The notes beneath the pieces were generated by a model. It searched no databases and was not told the DNA's origin. It saw only the letters and a program-made list of their open reading frames with translations. The position numbers and the translations under genes are program-made. Of a DNA stretch of 8,003 bases, positions 1-4,621 are shown piece after piece (position 1 is the stretch's first letter; every line of letters starts with the position of its first letter). The stretch is taken from assembly GCA_016210935.1 (NCBI GenBank), contig JACQTH010000519.1:1-8003 (forward strand), read 5' to 3'. Source of the stretch: Acidobacteriota bacterium. GTDB taxonomy: Bacteria > Acidobacteriota > Vicinamibacteria > Vicinamibacterales > JACQTH01.

Positions 1-636
1 ATCCTCCTGACGGGAACCCTTGGCGCCTTCATCCGCATTCGCCAGCCTCTTCGGAACAAGCGGATGCTCTTCGACATCGGCATTGCCGGTCCGATTGCGG
101 GCTTCCTCGTTGCGGTGCCGGCCCTCTTCATCGGCCTGGCGCTGTCACATATCGCTCGATTGCCCGCCGACTCGTCGAATCTCCTGTCGCTTGGCGAGCC
201 GCTGCTGTTCCAATGGGTCGCGACACTTCTGTGGGGAACGGTGCCGGACGGCTATTCGGTGAACCTGCACCCGATGGCGTTCGCGGCATGGTTCGGCTTG
301 CTGGCGACGGCGCTCAACCTGTTTCCGATCGGACAGCTCGATGGCGGTCACATTTCATATGCGGTACTGGGACGGCGGTCGACGCTGGTCACTCTGGCCA
401 TGATCGTCGTCGCCGTGTTCCTCACCGTTGTTTATTCGACGAGCTGGCTGATCTGGACGGTCCTGATGGTCGTGATGCTGTTCGCGTTCGGCCCGGCGCA
501 TCCGCGAACGCCGGACGAACATATCCCGCTCGACCGCGCCCGGCTGTGGCTGGCGCTCTTCGCGCTTCTGATGTTCGTCGTCTGCTTTACACCCGCGCCG
601 GTTGAGCCGCTGGATTTACTCGAAAGGCCGAACTGA
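1..636 (+). CDS. M50 / site-2-type membrane metalloprotease, C-terminal part (5' truncated)
   Basis: The frame is open from base 1 and ends at TGA 634-636, giving about 211 residues; the start lies outside the window. It reads as the C-terminal half of an intramembrane zinc protease of the site-2/EGY-like M50 group. Seen: a hydrophobic segment beginning FDIGIAGPIAGF near the window's residue 25, then LNLFPIGQLDGGH (LDGGH at 337-351), which carries the family's third zinc ligand, Asp. Two or three further hydrophobic helices follow, around bases 390-500 and 540-600, with a charged loop (PRTPDEHIPLDRARL) between them. The HExxH motif expected upstream is not in the window. The family cleaves transmembrane segments of substrate proteins within the membrane; the substrate here cannot be told. 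The gene converges on priA and is not part of the minus-strand operon. An internal ATG at 64 is not the true start, since conserved sequence continues upstream. Confidence 0.92.
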   Translation: MLLTGTLGAFIRIRQPLRNKRMLFDIGIAGPIAGFLVAVPALFIGLALSHIARLPADSSNLLSLGEPLLFQWVATLLWGTVPDGYSVNLHPMAFAAWFGLLATALNLFPIGQLDGGHISYAVLGRRSTLVTLAMIVVAVFLTVVYSTSWLIWTVLMVVMLFAFGPAHPRTPDEHIPLDRARLWLALFALLMFVVCFTPAPVEPLDLLERPN

Positions 637-665
637 ATGGTTCAGAATTCCAGGATTCCAGCTCA

Positions 666-768
666 CGGGATTCGGATTTGGGATTCGGGATTCGTTGATT
701 AATGATTAGAAGAATCAGCGAAACGGCAGAGCGTCTGCCAAATCACGAATCCCGAACCCCGAACCCCG
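666..768. repeat. Heptamer-built inverted repeat between convergent genes (possible bidirectional terminator)
   Basis: The left arm (666-695) is made of variants of CGGGATT and the right arm (745-768) of variants of CGAATCC/CGAACCC, the reverse complement. The innermost 10 bases pair perfectly (CGGGATTCGT at 686-695 with ACGAATCCCG at 745-754); pairing outside that is imperfect. The roughly 49-base loop holds a second small perfect hairpin, GGCAGA-GCG-TCTGCC at 725-739. It fills most of the 151-base gap between the stops of the M50 gene (+) and priA (-), so it could end transcription from both sides. There is no clear U-tract, so terminator function is inference. It is built of the same unit as the repeat at 5891-5966. 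Confidence 0.7.
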
Positions 769-787
769 AGCGCCGGAACATCGGACC

Positions 788-2986
788 CTACAACACCTGC
801 AGCGGATCGACATCGACGATCGCCCGCCGGCGAAGCTCTGGCCGCTGTTCGAGCGCGGTCAGAACAGCATCCCGCATCGAGGCGCGGCTCGCGCCCTTCA
901 TGAACAACTGCACCCTGTACTCGCCGCGCAGCTTCACGAACGGTGCGGGCGCCGGGCCCAGCACCGAGAACGAGTCACGCGCGTGTGAGCGCAACTGATC
1001 CGCCAGTCTGGAGGCCTCATCCATCACCCCGCCAAGCGTCCGGCCTCGCAGGACCACATTGACCATGGCGACTGCCGGCGGGTACCGCATCGCGCGCCGG
1101 TATCGAAGTTCCGCGTCGAAGAACGCCGGATAATCCTGGCGGCACGCATGAACGATGCTGTAGTGGTCCGGATACAGCGTTTGGATGATCGCCTCACCTG
1201 GCCTCTCGCCTCGCCCCGCCCGTCCGACGACCTGTGTGAGCAGCTGGAACGTGCGTTCTGCCGCGCGGAAATCTGGAAGGCCGAGCCCGACATCCGCCGA
1301 GACGACGCCCACGAGCGTCACGGCGGGGAAATCGTGGCCTTTCGCGATCATCTGCGTGCCGACGAGCACGTCGATCTCACGCGCGGCGAATGAGGTCAGC
1401 AGATGCGCCAGAGCCCCTCGCCGCTTGATGACGTCGCGGTCGAGGCGCGCGACCCGCGCGTGGGGAAATCTCGCGGTGACCTCTTCCTCGACACGCGCGG
1501 TACCGAACCCGAGATGCTCGAGGTAAGGGGCAGCGCAGAGCGGGCATTCTTTGGGCACCCGCATCGAATAGTTGCAGTAGTGACAGCGGGCGCGTGCGCC
1601 CTCGAGCGACTTGGTCTCGTGGCTTCCGCCTTTAGGCGGAAGATCTTCCGGCTGAAGCCGGAAGCCACGAGGACGCGGCTGGTGGACCGTCAACGAGACG
1701 CTGCAATTCGGGCATTCGAGCGTCCCCGCGCACTGGCGGCAAAAGACCGCGCGGGCAAAGCCCCGCCGATTCAGCAGCAGCAGCACCTGTTCCCGCGCCT
1801 GCAGCCGCGCGTCGATGCCGTCCTCCAGCGCCCGGCTCAGAGCCGATTCGGGGCCCCGCTCCGCATATTCCTGACGCATGTCGACGAGCCGCACCGACGC
1901 GAGTGGGCGGTCGAACACTCGCCGGCTCATCGTGATCAGTTGGTATCGTCCCTGGCGCGCGTTGTGGTAGCTCTCGAGCGACGGCGTCGCCGATCCGAGC
2001 ACCACGAGAGCCCCGGCCTTCCGCGCCCGGACGATGGCGACGTCGCGGCCGTTGTAGCGCGGCGTCTCTTCCTGCTTGTAGGACGCGTCGTGCTCCTCGT
2101 CGACGATGACGAGCCCCAGCGCCGGAAGCGGCACGAACACGGCCGATCGCGTCCCGACGACCACGTCGATCGCCCCTTCGCGGATGCGCTGCCATTGATC
2201 GCGGCGTTCGCCGTCGGACAGCCCGCTGTGCTGGATGGCCACGCGATCGCCAAACGCCGCCCGGACCTGCGCGACCATGGCACCCGTAAGCCCGATTTCC
2301 GGCACCAGCATCAGGACACGCCGGTTGCGCGCCCGAACTTCCGTTGAGAGGCGCAGGTAGATCTCGGTCTTGCCGCTGCCCGTGACGCCGTGGAGCAGCG
2401 CGACGTGGAAGACCTCGCGGGCCGCCGCAGCGTTCAATTCATCGCGCGTCGCGGCCTGCTCCGCCGTCAGCGCTCGACTGCCCAAACGGGCATCGACCAC
2501 CGGCCACTCAGGGTCGGGGACCCTTCGTTTGCTCCTTCGTGTCCTGCTTGGCGATCCCGCCGCGAGCCGGCGGGCCGCTTCATCTTCGATCCAGGACCGC
2601 GGCGGCATGGCGGTGTTGATCGCATCGCCGGCTCCGCACCCGTAGTAGCCCGCGACCCACAGCGCCAGATCGACGACGTCCTGGGGCAGAAACGGGCCAT
2701 TGTCGAGAACGCGCACCACATCTCTCGTAGGGGCCGAGCGCTTGACCGCTGGCTTGTCCGCCTTCGCCCTTTGGGCGAAGGCGGAAGGCTTGCCGAAGGC
2801 GGTTGCGCGGCCCTCCGGATCCGCGCCCTCAGTCTGAGGGACCTCGATCGCCACGCCCGTGATCAACCGGGTTCCGAGCGGTACGAGGACGCGCGCGCCG
2901 CGCGCGGGCGGCGTCATTCCGTCAGGAATGCGATAGGTCAGGTGCGGAAGGAAGGGGATGGGAACGGCGACGGAGACGAAAGACAT
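788..2986 (-). CDS. priA: Primosomal replication-restart helicase PriA, carrying two in-frame palindromic inserts
   Basis: PriA recognises stalled or collapsed forks and reloads the replicative helicase. The start is taken as ATG 2984-2986 (732 aa), because MSFVSVAVPIPF is the usual family N-terminus; the frame runs on to 3040 only by translating an upstream repeat. Seen: N-terminal DNA-binding region (about 1-120); Walker A GVTGSGKT at 200-207; DEEH at 296-299; GSATPS at 331-336; eight zinc-ligand cysteines C416, C419, C425, C428, C468, C471, C481, C484; then IAKGHDFP and the QVVGRAGRG helicase motif. All key residues are present. Three oddities: a palindrome-derived stretch at residues 440-457 between the zinc-binding cysteine pairs; a second around residues 60-79; and a short span (about 127-173) where a winged-helix domain is normally found. 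No Shine-Dalgarno is visible, because a repeat abuts the start codon. It is the last gene of the minus-strand run and ends at TAG 788-790. Confidence 0.97.
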   Translation of the reverse strand: MSFVSVAVPIPFLPHLTYRIPDGMTPPARGARVLVPLGTRLITGVAIEVPQTEGADPEGRATAFGKPSAFAQRAKADKPAVKRSAPTRDVVRVLDNGPFLPQDVVDLALWVAGYYGCGAGDAINTAMPPRSWIEDEAARRLAAGSPSRTRRSKRRVPDPEWPVVDARLGSRALTAEQAATRDELNAAAAREVFHVALLHGVTGSGKTEIYLRLSTEVRARNRRVLMLVPEIGLTGAMVAQVRAAFGDRVAIQHSGLSDGERRDQWQRIREGAIDVVVGTRSAVFVPLPALGLVIVDEEHDASYKQEETPRYNGRDVAIVRARKAGALVVLGSATPSLESYHNARQGRYQLITMSRRVFDRPLASVRLVDMRQEYAERGPESALSRALEDGIDARLQAREQVLLLLNRRGFARAVFCRQCAGTLECPNCSVSLTVHQPRPRGFRLQPEDLPPKGGSHETKSLEGARARCHYCNYSMRVPKECPLCAAPYLEHLGFGTARVEEEVTARFPHARVARLDRDVIKRRGALAHLLTSFAAREIDVLVGTQMIAKGHDFPAVTLVGVVSADVGLGLPDFRAAERTFQLLTQVVGRAGRGERPGEAIIQTLYPDHYSIVHACRQDYPAFFDAELRYRRAMRYPPAVAMVNVVLRGRTLGGVMDEASRLADQLRSHARDSFSVLGPAPAPFVKLRGEYRVQLFMKGASRASMRDAVLTALEQRPELRRRAIVDVDPLQVL
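1616..1670. repeat. 54-base double-hairpin palindromic element inside priA
   Basis: A perfect 11-base inverted repeat (TCGTGGCTTCC at 1617-1627, GGAAGCCACGA at 1660-1670) encloses two adjacent hairpins: TTCCGCC-TTTA-GGCGGAA at 1624-1641 and CTTCCGGC-TGAA-GCCGGAAG at 1645-1664. The outer arms overlap the inner stems, so alternative foldings are possible. The element spans 54 bases, a multiple of three, and is read through as 18 PriA codons (residues 440-457, RGFRLQPEDLPPKGGSHE). The structure resembles REP/BIME-type or small non-autonomous palindromic elements. I recall similar peptide strings in other acidobacterial proteins, which is untested memory. Confidence 0.8.
2752..2809. repeat. Palindromic element inside the 5' part of priA
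   Basis: A 13-base perfect stem (2757-2769 with 2773-2785) closes a three-base TTT loop; the core reads CCGCCTTCGCCC-TTT-GGGCGAAGGCGG. A related GCCGAAGGCGG follows at about 2792-2802, so the element probably extends to about 2809. It is read in frame as PriA residues about 60-79 (ATAFGKPSAFAQRAKADK), in the N-terminal DNA-binding region just before VLDNGPFLPQDVVDLA. Sequence differs from the element at 1616-1670, so it is a separate family. Its outer borders are uncertain. Confidence 0.7.
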
Positions 2987-3077
2987 TTGGCGATTTGGCG
3001 ACTGGGCGATTTCTTGTGTGATTTGGATCCAATCTATCAATAAATCGCCAAATCGCCAGATCGCCCAATCGCCAAAC
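2985..3077. repeat. Octamer-built inverted repeat filling the udg-priA gap
   Basis: The left arm (2985-3012) is ATTTGGCG, ATTTGGCG, ACTGGGCG, ATTT. The right arm (3042-3077) is AAATCGCC, AAATCGCC, AGATCGCC, CAATCGCC, AAAC. The arms are near reverse complements, so the RNA would form a long hairpin around a loop of about 29 bases that contains TTGGATCCAA (3023-3032), itself a perfect palindrome. The repeat takes up almost the whole 94-base gap between the glycosylase stop and the priA start, and its last bases are the ATG context of priA. Within the loop and arms no Shine-Dalgarno for priA can be seen. Confidence 0.8.
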
Positions 3078-3080
3078 GCC

Positions 3081-3806
3081 CTACTCCCCCCTCAAGATCG
3101 CTCTCACCCTCTTCATATCCTCCCACACGTCCCTCTTTCGCTCGGGGCTCCGCAGGAGAAAGGCCGGATGGAAGGTCGCGATCAGCTGCGCGTCGCCGTA
3201 CCTGTAGATCCTCCCGCGAAGCTTCGAGATGGGATCCTGCGTCTTGAGCAGGGCCTGCGCCGCGAATTTGCCGAGCGCCACGATGACCTTGGGTTTGATC
3301 GCGTCGATCTGGCGCATGAGGAACGGCTCGCAGGTCGCGACCTCGTCCGGATCGGGATTGCGGTTGCCGGGGGGCCGGCATTTGATCACGTTCGCGATGT
3401 AGACGTCCTCCCGCTTGAGCCTGATGGACTCGATGATCTTCGTCAGCAGCTGGCCCGCGCGGCCCACGAACGGAATCCCTTGAATGTCTTCGTCGCCACC
3501 CGGCGCCTCTCCGACGAACATCAGATCGGCGTCCGGGTTGCCGACGCCGAAGACGATTTGCGTCCGGCCCAGGTTGCACAGTTTGCAGCGCGTGCAATCG
3601 CCGATGTCGGCGCGGATCTGGGCGAGGATGTCGGCTGCGGACCTGTCCGAGGCGTCGGCCACGGCAGCTGCGCCGGCCAAAGACGACGGCGCGCCGTTCG
3701 ACATATCGGGCGCGCGTTCCCGCCATCGGCGATCGCGGCTCACGCCGGTCACTCCCAGTTCGCCAAAGAACGTCACATGTTCCGCCAGTTGATCGTGAAG
3801 GTCCAT
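3081..3806 (-). CDS. udg: Type 4 uracil-DNA glycosylase with a 4Fe-4S cluster
   Basis: Removes uracil from DNA (from cytosine deamination or dUMP incorporation), starting base excision repair. The 241-residue protein has the family's active-site motif GEAPGGDEDIQGIPFVGRAG at 99-118, four cysteines placed as iron-sulfur ligands (C71, C74, C143, C159), and the second catalytic motif TFHPAFLLR at 211-219 (His213). The core begins near residue 55; the first 50 or so residues (LAEHVTFFGELGV, then a Ser/Ala-rich stretch) are an N-terminal extension of unknown role. Archaeal and Thermus enzymes of this type lack such an extension and are nearer 200 residues. The start ATG 3804-3806 has AGGA ten bases upstream. 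It lies 16 bases after the toxin gene and 94 before priA, so co-transcription with both is likely. It ends at TAG 3081-3083. Older annotations call such proteins SPO1 DNA polymerase-related. Confidence 0.93.
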   Translation of the reverse strand: MDLHDQLAEHVTFFGELGVTGVSRDRRWRERAPDMSNGAPSSLAGAAAVADASDRSAADILAQIRADIGDCTRCKLCNLGRTQIVFGVGNPDADLMFVGEAPGGDEDIQGIPFVGRAGQLLTKIIESIRLKREDVYIANVIKCRPPGNRNPDPDEVATCEPFLMRQIDAIKPKVIVALGKFAAQALLKTQDPISKLRGRIYRYGDAQLIATFHPAFLLRSPERKRDVWEDMKRVRAILRGE

Positions 3807-3822
3807 ACGTTGTAGGTCCTAC

Positions 3823-4164
3823 TCACGCCAGCGCCGCGGGATCAATCGCCAGCGCCGCGGCGAGCGCGCGATCGAGCTCCGGCCACCTCGCCGGAGAAAG
3901 CTGCCCGACGAACTGGGTCAGCCGAGCCTTGGGCAAGCTCACGAGCTCGTCACAATGCACGCTGCACTCGAGGCGCAGCCCTTCGTTCGGCCCGACGGCT
4001 ACCTGCGTCGTCAGTCCCTGGTGGGCCGAATAGACGGGCGCACAGATGACGGTCGAGAACTTTGAATCAATCAAGACCTGACGACTGACAATCATGAAGA
4101 CGCGAAACCGCCTCGGATCACGGACCGACGACTTCCGGACGCGATAGAAATCACCGCGCCTCAC
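3823..4164 (-). CDS. PemK/MazF-family toxin (probable endoribonuclease)
   Basis: A 113-residue protein with the MazF/PemK fold signature: RRGDFYRV at the N-terminus (strand 1), FRVFMIVSRQ at 20-29, STVICAPVYS at 37-46, GLRLECSVHCDEL at 62-74 and RLTQFVGQLS at 81-90. Family members cut mRNA, often at short specific sequences, and are held inactive by the neighbouring antitoxin. The usual basic residue before the second strand is present (R19-R21), although the classical RP.LVVS is here R.FMIVS. The GTG start (4162-4164) overlaps the antitoxin stop by four bases (GTGA) and has AGG five bases upstream inside the antitoxin gene. That is the typical antitoxin-first, coupled arrangement. It ends at TGA 3823-3825. 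Target sequence and activity cannot be read from here. Confidence 0.86.
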   Translation of the reverse strand: MRRGDFYRVRKSSVRDPRRFRVFMIVSRQVLIDSKFSTVICAPVYSAHQGLTTQVAVGPNEGLRLECSVHCDELVSLPKARLTQFVGQLSPARWPELDRALAAALAIDPAALA

Positions 4165-4391
4165 ACATCCACCTGATAGCCCAGCACGTCATCCGCCTCT
4201 GCGTTCAGTCGATCCGCATGCCGATTGAGGAGGACGAGATCTCGTTGGTCCGCCGCCTGGCGGGCGCGAGCCCTGAGTCCGTCGCGCAGCAGCCGCTCGA
4301 TCGTTTCTGATCGGCTTTCGCCCTTCGAGGCGATGCGGCCGATGGCTTTCAGCAGGTCTTCTGAAAGTGTGATAGATGTCTTCAATTTCAT
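4161..4391 (-). CDS. Ribbon-helix-helix (CopG/MazE-like) antitoxin
   Basis: A 76-residue protein. Residues 1-40 fit a ribbon-helix-helix DNA-binding domain: the strand KLKTSITLSEDLL, a first helix (KAIGRIASKG), a turn with SRSE, and a second helix (TIERLLRDGL). Residues 41-76 are charged and probably unstructured until they wrap the toxin, as is usual for this antitoxin type. It starts at ATG 4389-4391 with only a weak GAG upstream, and the start overlaps a likely operator, consistent with autorepression by the antitoxin or toxin-antitoxin complex. The stop TGA 4161-4163 overlaps the toxin start. The pair sits between coaBC and the glycosylase gene. Confidence 0.87.
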   Translation of the reverse strand: MKLKTSITLSEDLLKAIGRIASKGESRSETIERLLRDGLRARARQAADQRDLVLLNRHADRLNAEADDVLGYQVDV

Positions 4392-4410
4392 ACTACTCGT
4401 ATACTACCAC
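4386..4410 (-). promoter_or_regulatory. Probable operator of the toxin-antitoxin operon
   Basis: ATACTAC occurs twice, at 4390-4396 and 4401-4407, exactly 11 bases (about one helical turn) apart and directly over the antitoxin start codon. Both copies are followed by CGT. Ribbon-helix-helix repressors commonly bind such paired short half-sites. The AT-rich TATAC core could also serve as a -10 element on the minus strand, but no matching -35 was found, so only the operator is proposed. Confidence 0.5.
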
Positions 4411-4474
4411 GTCGAGCATCGGCGCGACCCTCGCGGTCAGGCGACCGGGAGTGGCCGTCCCGCGCGTTTTCCGT

Positions 4475-4514
4475 CCTTCGGCAAGCTCAGGACGCCCTGA
4501 GCGATAGTCGAAGG
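4475..4514. repeat. REP-like interrupted palindrome
   Basis: The outer arms CCTTCG (4475-4480) and CGAAGG (4509-4514) and inner arms GCTCAGG (4485-4491) and CCTGAGC (4496-4502) form a hairpin with an internal loop (GCAA opposite GATAGT) and a four-base tip. The shape and CTTCG/CGAAG ends are typical of small dispersed intergenic palindromes found in many bacterial genomes. It could act as a transcription or mRNA-stability barrier after coaBC. Confidence 0.7.
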
Positions 4515-4562
4515 GCGGCGTGGCCTCGCGCGCCGCGGCGCAAAGCGACCCGCTACCCTGAG

Positions 4563-4580
4563 GCAGGACTAAAGTCCTGC
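4563..4580. repeat. Short palindrome, intergenic copy of a dispersed element
   Basis: GCAGGAC-TAAA-GTCCTGC is a perfect 7-base stem with a four-base loop. The same 18 bases with one change (loop CAAA) occur inside coaBC at 4731-4748, and both are followed by G. It lies 42 bases after the coaBC stop in the direction of transcription. Confidence 0.75.
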
Positions 4581-4621
4581 GCTACGGATGTCGGCCGTCA
4601 CGCGCGTGTCAGCCCAGAAGT

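Larger units (their letters stand above)
4392..4621. other. Gap between coaBC and the antitoxin gene, occupied by repeats
   Basis: This 230-base gap separates the coaBC stop from the antitoxin start. It holds two palindromic repeats (4475-4514 and 4563-4580, listed separately) and a small inverted repeat CGGTC-AGGC-GACCG near 4436-4449 upstream of the operator. I see no convincing ORF here. The promoter for the toxin-antitoxin operon should lie in the part near 4392-4450. Confidence 0.6.

Noticed and set aside
666..768. Repeats considered as a CRISPR array, together with those at 2985-3077 and 5891-5966
   Set aside because: Units are 7-8 bases with no spacers and are arranged as inverted arms; no cas gene is present.
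1403..2347. Long open frame on the plus strand opposite priA (about 314 codons), with others at 2390-3043 and 5090-5866
   Set aside because: These are GC-rich antisense shadows of priA and coaBC, rich in Arg/His/Pro and without recognisable motifs; the minus-strand genes are unmistakable.
2987..3040. N-terminal extension of PriA by 18 residues
   Set aside because: The extra codons are a translation of the octamer repeat (IAQSPNRQ), while the family N-terminus starts at the ATG at 2984-2986.
3812..3822. GTAGGTCCTAC palindrome between toxin and glycosylase genes as a terminator
   Set aside because: The stem is only five bases with a one-base centre and no U-tract; it more likely supplies the AGGA ribosome site of the glycosylase gene.
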